In this document: one piece after another, positions 19,578 to 27,169 of the stretch
How positions within the stretch are numbered: position 1 is the stretch's first letter
How the letters are laid out: each line of letters begins with the position of its first letter
Made by a program: the position numbers and the translations under genes
The notes under the pieces: generated by a model
What the model was told of the DNA's origin: nothing
Database searches by the model: none
What the model saw: the letters and a program-made list of their open reading frames with translations, nothing else
Source of the DNA: Streptomyces violens
Lineage (GTDB): Bacteria > Actinomycetota > Actinomycetes > Streptomycetales > Streptomycetaceae
Direction of reading: 5' to 3'
DNA length: 36,748 nucleotides
Assembly: GCF_000717745.1 (NCBI RefSeq)
Contig: NZ_JOBH01000030.1
Location: 1-36,748, forward strand

Positions 19578-20357
19578 ATGGCCAAGCGAATCGACGTCAG
19601 CGGCCTCTCCGCCTTCTACGGCAGCCACAAGGCCATCGACGACATCTCCATGACCGTCGAGCCCCGCTCGGTGACGGCCTTCATCGGCCCCTCCGGCTGC
19701 GGCAAGTCCACCTTCCTGCGCACCCTGAACCGCATGCACGAGGTCACCCCCGGTGGCCGCGTCGAGGGCAAGGTGCTGCTGGACGACGAGAACCTGTACG
19801 CGTCGGGCGTCGACCCGGTCGCCGTCCGCCGCACCGTCGGCATGGTCTTCCAGCGCCCCAACCCCTTCCCCACCATGTCGATCTTCGACAACGTGGCGGC
19901 GGGCCTGCGCCTGAACGGCGATGTGAAGAAGAAGTCCGAGCTGAACGACGTCGTCGAGAAGTCCCTCAAGGGCGCCAACCTCTGGAACGAGGTCAAGGAC
20001 CGGCTGAACAAGCCCGGCTCCGGCCTCTCCGGCGGCCAGCAGCAGCGCCTCTGCATCGCCCGCGCCATCGCGGTCGAGCCGCAGGTCCTGCTGATGGACG
20101 AGCCCTGCTCCGCGCTCGACCCGATCTCCACCCTCGCCATCGAGGACCTGATCGGGGAGCTCAAGGAGCGCTTCACGATCGTCATCGTCACGCACAACAT
20201 GCAGCAGGCCGCGCGCGTCTCGGACCGTACGGCGTTCTTCAACCTGGCCGCCGTCGGCGAGCCCGGCAAGCTCGTCGAGATCGACGAGACCGAGCGCATC
20301 TTCTCCAACCCGTCGGTCCAGGACACGGAGGACTACATCTCCGGCCGCTTCGGCTGA
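19578..20357 (+). CDS. pstB: phosphate ABC transporter ATPase PstB
   Basis: The 259-residue ATPase has Walker A GPSGCGKS (37-44), the Q-loop VFQRPNPFP, the ABC signature LSGGQQQR (150-157), Walker B VLLMDEP and the switch His in [13 protein letters not shown]. It powers phosphate import through PstCA. The start ATG 19578 gives the usual [16 protein letters not shown]-terminus; the ribosome-binding site is weak (AAGAAG), so it may rely on coupling with pstA. It is the last gene of pstSCAB and is followed by a strong terminator. No phoU follows in this operon. Confidence 0.97.
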   Translation: MAKRIDVSGLSAFYGSHKAIDDISMTVEPRSVTAFIGPSGCGKSTFLRTLNRMHEVTPGGRVEGKVLLDDENLYASGVDPVAVRRTVGMVFQRPNPFPTMSIFDNVAAGLRLNGDVKKKSELNDVVEKSLKGANLWNEVKDRLNKPGSGLSGGQQQRLCIARAIAVEPQVLLMDEPCSALDPISTLAIEDLIGELKERFTIVIVTHNMQQAARVSDRTAFFNLAAVGEPGKLVEIDETERIFSNPSVQDTEDYISGRFG

Positions 20358-20435
20358 GTCGCCCTGCGCGACGGTCGGCCGACCGACGCCACCCACGTCT
20401 CGCGGTGCTGCATGGCGGTGCCACCGCAAGACGGA

Positions 20436-20469
20436 GGGCCCGCCCCCAGTGATGGGGGCGGGCCCATTT
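20436..20469. terminator. intrinsic terminator of the pst operon
   Basis: GGGCCCGCCCCC (20436-20447) and GGGGGCGGGCCC (20454-20465) form a perfect 12-bp stem with a 6-nt loop, followed by ATTTT. It is well placed to end pstSCAB and may also act on the convergent pit operon. Confidence 0.9.
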
Positions 20470-20474
20470 TGCAC

Positions 20475-20523
20475 AATCCAGCCCGTCCGGCGTTTGAGGA
20501 CCGGGGTCCGGGGCGGAGCCCCG
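20475..20523. repeat. Streptomyces intergenic repetitive element
   Basis: The segment carries the cores GCCCGTCCGGCGTTTGAGGA and GGTCCGGGGCGGAGCCCCG. I recognise this as a short element found in many copies in gaps of Streptomyces genomes, often next to terminators between convergent genes, as here. It ends six nt before the Pit stop codon. GGGGCGGAGCCCC can fold as a small hairpin. Confidence 0.7.
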
Positions 20524-20528
20524 TGCAA

Positions 20529-21527
20529 CTAGCCGAACGCCAGGTTCACAACCCAGTACGAGGCAGCGGCCACCGCCGCAGCCGCCGGCATCGTGATGAA
20601 CCAGCCCAGGATGATGTTCTTCGCGACGCCCCAGCGCACCGCGCTGACCCGCTTGGTGGCGCCGACGCCCATGATCGCCGAAGTGATCACGTGCGTGGTG
20701 GAGATCGGCGCATGGAACATGAACGCGGTACTGAACATGATCGACGCACCGGTCGCCTCGGCTGCGAAGCCCTGCGGCGGGTCCAGCTCGATGATCTTCC
20801 GGCCGAGGGTGCGCATGATGCGCCAGCCTCCCGCGTACGTACCGAGCGACAGCATCGCCGCGCAGGCGATCTTCACCCAGATCGGGATCGGGTCGCCCGG
20901 CCCCTCGACACCGCCGATGACCAGCGCCATCACGACGATGCCCATCGTCTTCTGGGCGTCCTGCAGACCGTGGCCGAGCGCCATGCCCGCCGCCGAGACC
21001 GTCTGCGCGATACGGAAGCCGCGCTTGGCCTTGTGCGGGTTGGAGCCCTTGAACATCCACAGGATGGCGACCATGACGAAGTAGCCGACGATCAGACCGA
21101 CCAGCGGCGACAGGAACATCGGGAGAACGATCTTCTCCCAGACGCCCGACCAGTAGACGGTCGAGGACCCGGCGAGCGCCGCGCCCACCATGCCGCCGAA
21201 CAGCGCGTGCGAGGAGGAGGACGGCAGACCGAAGTACCAGGTCACCATGTTCCACGCGATGGCGCCGATCAGCGCAGCGAAGAGGATCATCATCCCCTGC
21301 TTGCCGCTGGGCGTCTCGATCAGGCCCTCACTGACGGTCTTGGCGACCCCGCTGCCCAGGAAGGCACCGGCGAGGTTCATCACCGCCGCCATCGCGAGCG
21401 CGGCCCGTGGCGTCAGCGCGCGCGTCGAGACCGAGGTCGCGATCGCGTTCGCGGAGTCGTGAAAGCCGTTGGTGTACGTGAATCCGAGCGCGACCGCGAT
21501 GGTCACGATGAGCGCGAAGGTGTCCAT
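20529..21527 (-). CDS. pitH1: Pit-type low-affinity phosphate transporter
   Basis: The 332-residue membrane protein is a PiT-family (PF01384) metal-phosphate:H+ symporter with about ten helices. The signatures are GFHDSANAIATSVSTRAL near the N-terminus, GLPSSSSHALFGG, GHGLQDAQKTMG and APISTTHVITSAIMGVGA. It imports phosphate when supply is ample, complementing the high-affinity Pst system next door. It is the second gene of an operon with the DUF47 protein (9-nt gap). The name pitH1 comes from the recalled S. coelicolor neighbour order and should be treated as provisional. Confidence 0.95.
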   Translation of the reverse strand: MDTFALIVTIAVALGFTYTNGFHDSANAIATSVSTRALTPRAALAMAAVMNLAGAFLGSGVAKTVSEGLIETPSGKQGMMILFAALIGAIAWNMVTWYFGLPSSSSHALFGGMVGAALAGSSTVYWSGVWEKIVLPMFLSPLVGLIVGYFVMVAILWMFKGSNPHKAKRGFRIAQTVSAAGMALGHGLQDAQKTMGIVVMALVIGGVEGPGDPIPIWVKIACAAMLSLGTYAGGWRIMRTLGRKIIELDPPQGFAAEATGASIMFSTAFMFHAPISTTHVITSAIMGVGATKRVSAVRWGVAKNIILGWFITMPAAAAVAAASYWVVNLAFG

Positions 21528-21536
21528 GGCCGGGGC

Positions 21537-22157
21537 TCAGGACTCCTTCACGGCGATCGTCTCGACCGTGTTGGCCACGTGCTCGAACGCGTCGGCCGCC
21601 TCTTCGAGGATGTCCACGATCTGCTTGAGCTTCAGCACCTCGATGGCGTCGTACTTGCCGTTGAAGAGGTGGGCGAGCAGCTTGCGGTGGATCTGGTCGG
21701 CCTGGTTCTCCAGGCGGTTGACCTCGATCCAGTACTCGGTGAGGTTGGACATCGTCCGCAGGTTCGGCATGGCCTCGGCGGTGAGCTCCGCTGCCCGCGC
21801 CAGTACCTCGATCTGCTGGTCGACGCCCTTGGGCAGTTCCTCGACGTTGTAGAGGACGACCAGATCGACGGCCTCCTCCATGAAGTCCATGATGTCGTCG
21901 AGCGACGAGGCGAGGTTGTAGATGTCCTCGCGGTCGAACGGCGTGATGAACGAGGAGTTCAACTGGTGGAACACCGCGTGGGTTGCGTCGTCCCCCGCGT
22001 GCTCCGCCGCTCGCATCCTCTCGGCGATCTCTGCCCGCGCGGAGGCGTCCGCCCCGAGCAGTTCCATCAGGAGCTTGGAGCCCGTGACGATGTTGTCCGC
22101 GGAGGCGGCGAACATGTCGTAGAAGCTCGTCTCCCTGGGGGTCAGACGAAAGCGCAC
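21537..22157 (-). CDS. DUF47 (PhoU-like) regulator of Pit
   Basis: This 206-residue all-helical protein of the DUF47/PhoU-like family has the family's E/D-rich helix ends in HAGDDATHAVFHQLNSSF, FDREDIYNLASSLDDIMDF and IHRKLLAHLFNGK. DUF47 partners of Pit transporters are thought to bind metal clusters and adjust transport or signalling. It starts at ATG 22157 and is followed nine nt later by the Pit gene, so the two are co-transcribed. A perfect 8-5-8 inverted repeat overlies its likely -10 region (22191-22211). Confidence 0.92.
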   Translation of the reverse strand: MRFRLTPRETSFYDMFAASADNIVTGSKLLMELLGADASARAEIAERMRAAEHAGDDATHAVFHQLNSSFITPFDREDIYNLASSLDDIMDFMEEAVDLVVLYNVEELPKGVDQQIEVLARAAELTAEAMPNLRTMSNLTEYWIEVNRLENQADQIHRKLLAHLFNGKYDAIEVLKLKQIVDILEEAADAFEHVANTVETIAVKES

Positions 22158-22190
22158 GTGAAATCCTCGGGGTGCATCGGATTCGGTCGA

Positions 22191-22211
22191 GATGATGCTA
22201 GGCGCATCATC
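22191..22211 (-). promoter_or_regulatory. inverted repeat over the DUF47-pit promoter
   Basis: GATGATGC-TAGGC-GCATCATC is a perfect 8-bp inverted repeat with a 5-nt centre, 34 nt before the DUF47 start. On the minus strand TTAGCA, 18 bp, TAGCAT is a candidate promoter whose -10 lies in this repeat, so it could be an operator. It does not resemble a PHO box. Confidence 0.5.
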
Positions 22212-22326
22212 CAGCCACTGCTAACCGGCATTACCTCAGTGTCGCCCATCGGGCAGCATGCTCTGCACGGGGTACCTGCCCCGCGCGCTGTGCGAGGTAT
22301 CTCCCTCGTGCGCGAAATTCTGTACC

Positions 22327-22347
22327 ATATACCCGCCAGGGGTATAT
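22327..22347. promoter_or_regulatory. CsoR operator
   Basis: ATATACCC-N5-GGGTATAT is a perfect inverted repeat of the type bound by copper-sensing CsoR repressors (ATACCC/GGGTAT half-sites). It lies 30 nt before the csoR start, so it should mediate autoregulation. AT-rich edges (TACCAT, TATATG) may supply the -10. Confidence 0.85.
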
Positions 22348-22376
22348 GAACCGGCTACGTACCAGGGGAGAAGCCC

Positions 22377-22778
22377 ATGACGACCACGGACGCCGACGCC
22401 GACGGCACCACCGCAGCCGCCGGGGCCTGCCACGGCGCGGAGCCGCAGGGCGTGCCCGAGGGCGACCCCCGGGCGGTGACCAATCACGATCTGGGCATCC
22501 ATGGGTACGCGAAGCAGAAGGACGCCCACATCAAGCGGCTGCGCCGCATCGAGGGTCAGATCCGGGGTCTCCAGCGGATGCTGGAGGAGGACGTCTACTG
22601 CATCGACATACTCACCCAGGTCTCGGCCAGCACGAAGGGCCTGCAGTCCTTCGGCCTGCAGCTTCTCGAGGAACACCTGCGGCACTGCGTCGCCGACGCG
22701 GCCGTGAAGGGGCCGGAGGCCATCGACGAGAAGGTCAAGGAAGCCACCAAGGCCATCGAGCGCATGCTGCGTACGTGA
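22377..22778 (+). CDS. csoR: CsoR copper-sensing repressor
   Basis: The 133-residue protein is a CsoR/RcnR-family four-helix repressor. The Cu(I) ligands are in place: Cys75 (DVYCIDILTQ), His100 and Cys104 (EEHLRHCV). The first helix HIKRLRRIEGQIRGLQRML carries the DNA-binding arginines. A 45-residue disordered leader with an extra Cys-His (GACHG) precedes the core. It represses copper-export genes until Cu(I) binds. The palindromic operator sits directly in its promoter. No copA/copZ gene is adjacent, so its main targets are elsewhere. The ATG at 22377 has GGGGAG upstream. Confidence 0.93.
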   Translation: MTTTDADADGTTAAAGACHGAEPQGVPEGDPRAVTNHDLGIHGYAKQKDAHIKRLRRIEGQIRGLQRMLEEDVYCIDILTQVSASTKGLQSFGLQLLEEHLRHCVADAAVKGPEAIDEKVKEATKAIERMLRT

Positions 22779-22854
22779 CGTACGCCGCCCGTCGATCGGA
22801 GAGCGGGGCAGGGTCCGGGCCCCGATTGCCGATCCTGGCCGTGCGGTGAGTGAT

Positions 22855-22878
22855 CCGGCGTGATGTATCCCACGCCGG
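22855..22878. terminator. candidate bidirectional hairpin between csoR and the 70-aa gene
   Basis: CCGGCGTG (22855-22862) pairs with CACGCCGG (22871-22878) around an 8-nt loop, between two convergent genes. There is no U-tract, so it is only a probable terminator. Confidence 0.45.
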
Positions 22879-22902
22879 GCCGCGGCCGAAAACGACCGCT
22901 CC

Positions 22903-23115
22903 CTACAGACGCTGAGTGGTTGCGGAACGCTGCTCCACCCCCGTTGCGGACTCTCTGGCGTCACGGTCCGCGTCCACGTCCAGCACCTCGTCGATACGGT
23001 CCGGGCTGAGGCGGTCCTCCGGGGAGGTCGCCGCCGCGATCATCAACTCACCAGCCAGGTCGATCTCGACGAGGGCCACGTGGTCCTGAGTCATCTGACT
23101 GCGGTGCGGCGCCAC
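22903..23115 (-). CDS. 70-aa conserved hypothetical protein
   Basis: I do not recognise a characterised family. Started at the GTG at 23115, the protein is 70 residues: MAPHRSQMTQDHVALVEIDL, then GELMIAAATSPEDRLSPDRI and DEVLDV, then an acidic/polar tail. It is soluble and acidic, without signal peptide or membrane helix. The start is set by an unusually strong ribosome-binding site (complement of CCTCCTCCTT at 23124-23133) eight nt upstream; the longer frame to 23214 has no such site. A later ATG (MTQDH) is also possible. It is convergent with csoR. Confidence 0.7.
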   Translation of the reverse strand: MAPHRSQMTQDHVALVEIDLAGELMIAAATSPEDRLSPDRIDEVLDVDADRDARESATGVEQRSATTQRL

Positions 23116-23123
23116 GTACAACA

Positions 23124-23133
23124 CCTCCTCCTT
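23124..23133 (-). promoter_or_regulatory. strong Shine-Dalgarno deciding the 23115 start
   Basis: Minus-strand AAGGAGGAGG, eight nt before GTG 23115. It favours this start over the in-frame ATG at 23214. Confidence 0.65.
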
Positions 23134-23289
23134 CGAGGCCCATGCCACTCTTCTGGCGGTTACCGCCCAGGGTAGGGACGCGTGCACGCCCCGCGCATGG
23201 CACGGATGGACCATTTACGCCGCCCGGCAAGCCCTAGGGGCACATGCCCGGCCACTGAGCCGCAGGCCCGGGACGCCCGGCCCCGCGGG

Positions 23290-24147
23290 TCAGCGGCCGC
23301 CGGCCGCCGCGATCCGCCCCGTGTAGATGTCCGCCCGCCGCGGCAGCTCGACCGGCGCCTTCGTGCCGAAGCCCGAGTACGAGAGCGTGGACGTCACGTC
23401 CGTGCCACGCGGCGAGCCGTTGGCGAAGGAGAACCGGTACTGCAGCTTGCGCAGCCGCCCCGCCTCGTCGAGGTACGCCTCGAACGGCACCGCGTCGGTG
23501 GTGAATCCCTTCTCGGCCGCGGTCAGCGAGGGCTTGGTGCGCTTCGAGGCGGCGCCGGCGGCCACCCCGATGTCGGCCGTGCCGCGGTAGTGCCGCACGC
23601 GCACCCCGTGCAGCAGCTCCTCGCCCTCGTACGTCGCCCGCCGGGTGCCGCGCAGCAGTTCGGCCGCGGCCAGCGGATCGGTCGCGCCGCCCGTGACGAG
23701 ATTGCCGTCGGACAGCGCCGTGGTGTCCACCCGCACCCACTTGTCCGCGGGCACCCCTGCGCCGCGGTTCTTCATGTAGAGCGCGCCGGGCGCGAAGATC
23801 TCGGTGATCGGCTCGCGCACCCGGCCGTCCGGCCCGGCTGGCTCCGGCAGCACCAGCCGCAGCCGCCCCGTGCCGCGTCGGTAGTCGTAGTGACCGGCGC
23901 CGCGGATGGCGACACGGGTGCCGCCGCTGATGGTCTCCAGGGTCGTCCGCACCTGTGAGGTGGCGCCGCGCATGAGCGTGTCGGCGCTCTGCCGGAGCGC
24001 CACCGAGGGGGCGGTGCCCGCGGGCGTGTCGTCGGCGACGGCGCCATCCGTCGTACACCCCGATGTCAGCAGGCCGGCTCCCAGCGCCAGCCCCGCCGCC
24101 GTGGCGACGGCGACGGCCCCGCCGCTCCGTCTGTCCTGCACCACCAT
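23290..24147 (-). CDS. exported lipoprotein (LppX/LolA-like fold likely)
   Basis: The 285-residue protein has a lipoprotein signal peptide with lipobox LTSGC (Cys31) after a hydrophobic stretch. The mature part is rich in beta-type strands: TTLETISGGTRVAIRGAGHY, ITEIFAPGALYMKN, YRGTADI, and a final RLRKLQYRFSFANG followed by TLSYSGFG. This order (conditional ligand test, measured residue, derived polarity) is seen in the LppX/LprG/LolA-like lipid-binding lipoproteins of actinobacteria, so lipid or ligand carriage is plausible but not shown. The ATG at 24147 puts the positive residues directly before the hydrophobic core. A PHO-box-like repeat lies about 76 nt upstream. Confidence 0.85.
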   Translation of the reverse strand: MVVQDRRSGGAVAVATAAGLALGAGLLTSGCTTDGAVADDTPAGTAPSVALRQSADTLMRGATSQVRTTLETISGGTRVAIRGAGHYDYRRGTGRLRLVLPEPAGPDGRVREPITEIFAPGALYMKNRGAGVPADKWVRVDTTALSDGNLVTGGATDPLAAAELLRGTRRATYEGEELLHGVRVRHYRGTADIGVAAGAASKRTKPSLTAAEKGFTTDAVPFEAYLDEAGRLRKLQYRFSFANGSPRGTDVTSTLSYSGFGTKAPVELPRRADIYTGRIAAAGGR

Positions 24148-24223
24148 CGCGCACGAGCCCCCTGCCGCTGTCGCGCCGCCGTCCCGCCGCCGCACGGCGC
24201 GGCCGGCATCGGGCAACCATTTC

Positions 24224-24245
24224 GTTCAACGACCGTTCATGTGGC
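24224..24245. promoter_or_regulatory. PHO-box-like direct repeat (weak)
   Basis: GTTCAACGACC (24224-24234) and GTTCATGTGGC (24235-24245) have GTTCA cores on an exact 11-nt step, in the gap between the lipoprotein and the small Cys/Trp protein. The outer positions fit the PhoP consensus poorly. Confidence 0.3.
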
Positions 24246-24286
24246 CCGTCACGCCCGCCTGGGCCAACCGGCAGTAGCGTGGTCGT

Positions 24287-24487
24287 GTGCCGTACGCGAT
24301 CCAGGACCCGCAGCAGACCACCGCCCCCGACGCCGGGACCGGCGCCTCCGGGGCGCACCGCACCACGACCATGGAGCGCGGGGCGTTCTGTCTCGCCCGG
24401 TGCAGCTGCGGCTGGTCGGGCCCGGCCCGCCGCGCCCGCTCCCAGGCCCGCACGGACGCGGAGCGGCACTCGGGCGACGGTCACTGA
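24287..24487 (+). CDS. small Cys/Trp-rich conserved protein
   Basis: The 66-residue protein has a variable Thr/Ala-rich N-terminus and a compact C-terminal part TTMERGAFCLARCSCGWSGP followed by ARRARSQARTDAERH. Three Cys in a C-x3-C-x-C pattern followed by GW, and a basic helix, suggest a tiny metal- or RNA-binding module; I recall similar small proteins in other Streptomyces but know no function. It starts with GTG at 24287 with no ribosome-binding site; TAGCGT about 8-14 nt upstream could be a -10, which would make the message leaderless. It is followed directly by a three-copy tandem repeat. Confidence 0.6.
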   Translation: MPYAIQDPQQTTAPDAGTGASGAHRTTTMERGAFCLARCSCGWSGPARRARSQARTDAERHSGDGH

Positions 24488-24541
24488 CCTTCAGGGGCCG
24501 TCACTGGCCTTCAGGGGCCGGTCGCTGTCCTTCAGGGGCCG
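24488..24541. repeat. three tandem copies of a 20-21-nt unit after a stop codon
   Basis: CCTTCAGGGGCCG occurs at 24488, 24508 and 24529, with (G)GTC(A/G)CTG linkers. The array begins immediately after the TGA of the small gene, and the GTCACTGA at the gene end is itself part of the pattern. The remaining gap to 24678 holds nothing I recognise. Confidence 0.7.
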
Positions 24542-24678
24542 CTGCTCGTACGCCCCCGTAGTCCCCCCGTTCACTCCTCGCGCCCCGTCCCCGGTGGAAC
24601 CCGCTGCCCCACTTCCGCATCTGGCTGGGGGAAGGCAACGGCACAGCGCCTCTGGCGCGATTCGGCAAGGGGGCGGCC

Positions 24679-26229
24679 GTGAGGCGGCGCACACTTCTGC
24701 AGGCGGGCGGCGGGCTCGCGGCGACCACGGCGGCCTGGACGGTGGCAGGCGGTACGGGAGCGGGCCACGCGGCGGGCGCCCGCGCGGCCACGGGGGCCGC
24801 GGCCTCGAGGACCTCCTGGGACGCGCTCCGCACGGGCCTGGACGGGCAGCTGATACGGCCGGGCGACGCCGCGTACGCCACCGCGCGCCGCCTCTACAAC
24901 ACCCGTTACGACACGCTGAAGCCGGCGGCCGTGGCGTACGTGAAGCACGCCGCGGACATAGCCGAGTGCCTGGCCTTCGCGCGCCGCCACGGCACGCCCG
25001 TCGCCATCCGCAACGGCGGCCATTCCTACGCGGGCTGGTCCAGCGGCGACAACCGCCTGATCGTCGACGTCTCCGCGCTCTCCAAGGTCTCCGCGCCGTC
25101 CGGCGGCACCACCCGCATCGGCGCAGGCGCCAAGCTGATCGACGTGTACGAGGGCCTGGGCAAGCACGGCGTGACGGTCCCCGGCGGCTCCTGCCCGACC
25201 GTCGGCATCTCCGGCCTGACCCTCGGCGGCGGCCATGGCGTGGTCTCCCGCGCGTACGGCCTGACCTGCGACAGCCTCGTCGGCGCGACGCTCGTCACGG
25301 CCGACGGCAAGACCCTGCACTGCGACGCGAAGGAGCACGCCGACCTCTTCTGGGCGCTGCGCGGCGCGGGCAACGGCAACTTCGGCGTGGTCACCGAGCT
25401 GCGCTTCCGTACGCACAAGGCCCCCAAGGCGGTCATGGCATACATGACATGGCCCTGGTCCAAGGCGGCCGCGGTGCTGCGCTCCTGGCAGCAGTGGGGC
25501 CCGGACCAGGCCGACGAGATCTGGTCGAGCTGCCATCTGGACGCGCGCCCCGGCGCCACCCCCACCGTCTCCGTCGCCGCCTTCTCCCTCGGCTCGTACC
25601 GCGACCTCCAGAACGCCGTCGACAAGCTCGCCGACCGCGCGGGCGGCCCCGGCCCCGCCTCCTCGGTCTCGCTCAAGCCCAAGCCGTACCTGGACGCCAT
25701 GGAGGCGTACGCAGGCTGCTCGACGAAGACCACGGCCCAGTGCCACCAGCCGGGAAAGGTCCCCGGGCGCACCCCCTCGGGGCAGCTGGGCCGGGAGACC
25801 TACGCGGCCCGCTCTGACTTCTTCGACCGCTCACTGAGCGCGGCGGGCATCCGTACGGTCATCGACCAGATCGAGCGCGCGGGCCGCAACGGCGTCAACG
25901 GCAACGTCGCCTTCACCGCCCTGGGTGGCGCGATCAACCGTGTACAGCCGACCGCCACCGCCTTCGTGCACCGCCGCTCGCGCTTCCTCGCGCAGTACCT
26001 CGCCTCCTGGGCGCCGGGCGGCACGGGCAAGGCCCAGAGCGCCTGGCTGGGCGGCATGCACACCGCGATGCGCCGGTACGCCTCCGGCGCCGCCTACCAG
26101 AACTACGCCGACCCGGCCCTGAAGGACTGGAGGCAGGCGTACTACGGGGCGGCCGCCGACCGCCTCACGAAGGTGAAGCAGGCGTACGACCCGCAGCACC
26201 TGTTCCGGACGTTCCCGCAGGCCCTGTAG
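24679..26229 (+). CDS. Tat-exported bicovalent FAD-linked oxidase (BBE family)
   Basis: The 516-residue protein begins with a Tat-type signal (MRRRTLLQAGGGLAATTAAW), then a PCMH/VAO FAD-binding domain (about 80-250), the substrate domain and a C-terminal berberine-bridge (BBE) segment ending NYADPALKDW and AYDPQHLFRTFPQAL. His115 in RNGGHSYAGW and Cys172 in GGSCPTVGISGLTLGGGHG match the two positions that bind FAD covalently in glucooligosaccharide-oxidase-like enzymes. It probably oxidises an extracellular sugar or secondary metabolite with O2; the substrate is unknown. The GTG at 24679 follows AAGGGGG. Confidence 0.93.
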   Translation: MRRRTLLQAGGGLAATTAAWTVAGGTGAGHAAGARAATGAAASRTSWDALRTGLDGQLIRPGDAAYATARRLYNTRYDTLKPAAVAYVKHAADIAECLAFARRHGTPVAIRNGGHSYAGWSSGDNRLIVDVSALSKVSAPSGGTTRIGAGAKLIDVYEGLGKHGVTVPGGSCPTVGISGLTLGGGHGVVSRAYGLTCDSLVGATLVTADGKTLHCDAKEHADLFWALRGAGNGNFGVVTELRFRTHKAPKAVMAYMTWPWSKAAAVLRSWQQWGPDQADEIWSSCHLDARPGATPTVSVAAFSLGSYRDLQNAVDKLADRAGGPGPASSVSLKPKPYLDAMEAYAGCSTKTTAQCHQPGKVPGRTPSGQLGRETYAARSDFFDRSLSAAGIRTVIDQIERAGRNGVNGNVAFTALGGAINRVQPTATAFVHRRSRFLAQYLASWAPGGTGKAQSAWLGGMHTAMRRYASGAAYQNYADPALKDWRQAYYGAAADRLTKVKQAYDPQHLFRTFPQAL

Positions 26230-26243
26230 GCGGCCGGCTCCTT

Positions 26244-26265
26244 GAATACACGTCGAATACACGTC
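26244..26265. repeat. perfect 11-nt tandem duplication
   Basis: GAATACACGTC is present twice in tandem (26244-26254, 26255-26265), 15 nt after the oxidase stop and immediately before the terminator stem. Confidence 0.7.
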
Positions 26266-26294
26266 GGCCCCGCCCGGAGTCCGGGCGGGGCCGA
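26264..26294. terminator. intrinsic terminator between the convergent oxidase and PAP2 genes
   Basis: TCGGCCCCGCCCGG (26264-26277), a 3-nt loop and CCGGGCGGGGCCGA (26281-26294) form a perfect 14-bp stem followed by TATGTGT. It probably works in both directions. Confidence 0.85.
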
Positions 26295-26305
26295 TATGTG
26301 TCCGT

Positions 26306-26353
26306 CCCTCGGATCGTGAGTCCGACCCTCGGATCGGGGAGTCCCTCGGGTCA
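26306..26353. repeat. three-copy repeat at the PAP2 gene end
   Basis: CCCTCGGATCG (26306-26316), CCCTCGGATCG (26326-26336) and CCCTCGGGTCA (26343-26353). The last copy contains the PAP2 stop codon (26351-26353, minus strand). Confidence 0.6.
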
Positions 26354-27169
26354 GGCCGCGAGGTCCTTGTCCCGGTCCTTGCGGCCGGCCGGTACGCCCT
26401 CCGTACGGCGCGGCGCGCCGGCCGGGCCGGGCGGCTCCGGAAACCCGTCGGGGCCCCCGGCCCCGACGGCACCGGCCGCCCCCGCGGGCCCGAACGCGTC
26501 CGTCACAGCCGCGCCGTCCCCCTCGCCCGCTCCGCCTACGTGCGCCGTGCCCGCGCGGGGCACCTGGACCAGCGCCCCGATACGGGAGGCCGCGATCGCC
26601 TTCATGAGCGGCACGAGCAGCGCCTGGGCGAGCGGCGCGAACAGCAGCGCGACCGCCGTGCCCAGCGCGAACCCGCCGATGACGTCCGTCGGGTAGTGCA
26701 CGCCCATGTAGACCCGGCACAGGCCCTCCAGGAGCGCCAGGCCGATGCCGATGAGCCCGAACTTGCGGTGCGCGATGAAGATGCCGACGCCGACGGCCAT
26801 GGTCAGCGTGGCGTGGTCGCTCACGAACGAGAAGTCGTTCTTGCCCGCCACCAGGACCTCCAGGCCCTGGTGGTCCTTGAACGGGCGTGGCCGCGCCACG
26901 AACTCCCGGATCGGGATGTTGGCCAGCAGCGCGATGCCGGCGGCCAGCGGCGCCCACACCAGGCCCGCCACGGCGGCGGGCGCGTCGGCCTTCTTACGGG
27001 CGCCCCACCAGCCGATGAGGCACAGGATCGCCAGCCCGGCGATGATGCCGTACTCGCCGACGTACTCCATCACCTGGTCGAACCAGTGCGGAGCGTCCTT
27101 GGCGAGGCCGTTGACCTCGAAGAGCAGGCCAACGTCGGGGTTCGACCCGTCCAGTGCGAGTCCAGCCAT
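26351..27169 (-). CDS. PAP2-family membrane phosphatase (BcrC-like)
   Basis: The 272-residue protein has five to six membrane helices and the PAP2 motifs REFVARPRPF (87-97), FVSDHA (115-120, His119) and CRVYMGVHYPTDVIGG (151-166, Arg152, His158, Asp162). The SDHA form and KND before it resemble BcrC/YbjG undecaprenyl-pyrophosphate phosphatases, which recycle the cell-wall lipid carrier; other lipid phosphates are possible. The C-terminal 70 residues are a Pro/Gly/Ala-rich cytoplasmic tail. In motif 3 the usual Ser is Cys. The ATG at 27169 follows AGGGG. Confidence 0.92.
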   Translation of the reverse strand: MAGLALDGSNPDVGLLFEVNGLAKDAPHWFDQVMEYVGEYGIIAGLAILCLIGWWGARKKADAPAAVAGLVWAPLAAGIALLANIPIREFVARPRPFKDHQGLEVLVAGKNDFSFVSDHATLTMAVGVGIFIAHRKFGLIGIGLALLEGLCRVYMGVHYPTDVIGGFALGTAVALLFAPLAQALLVPLMKAIAASRIGALVQVPRAGTAHVGGAGEGDGAAVTDAFGPAGAAGAVGAGGPDGFPEPPGPAGAPRRTEGVPAGRKDRDKDLAA

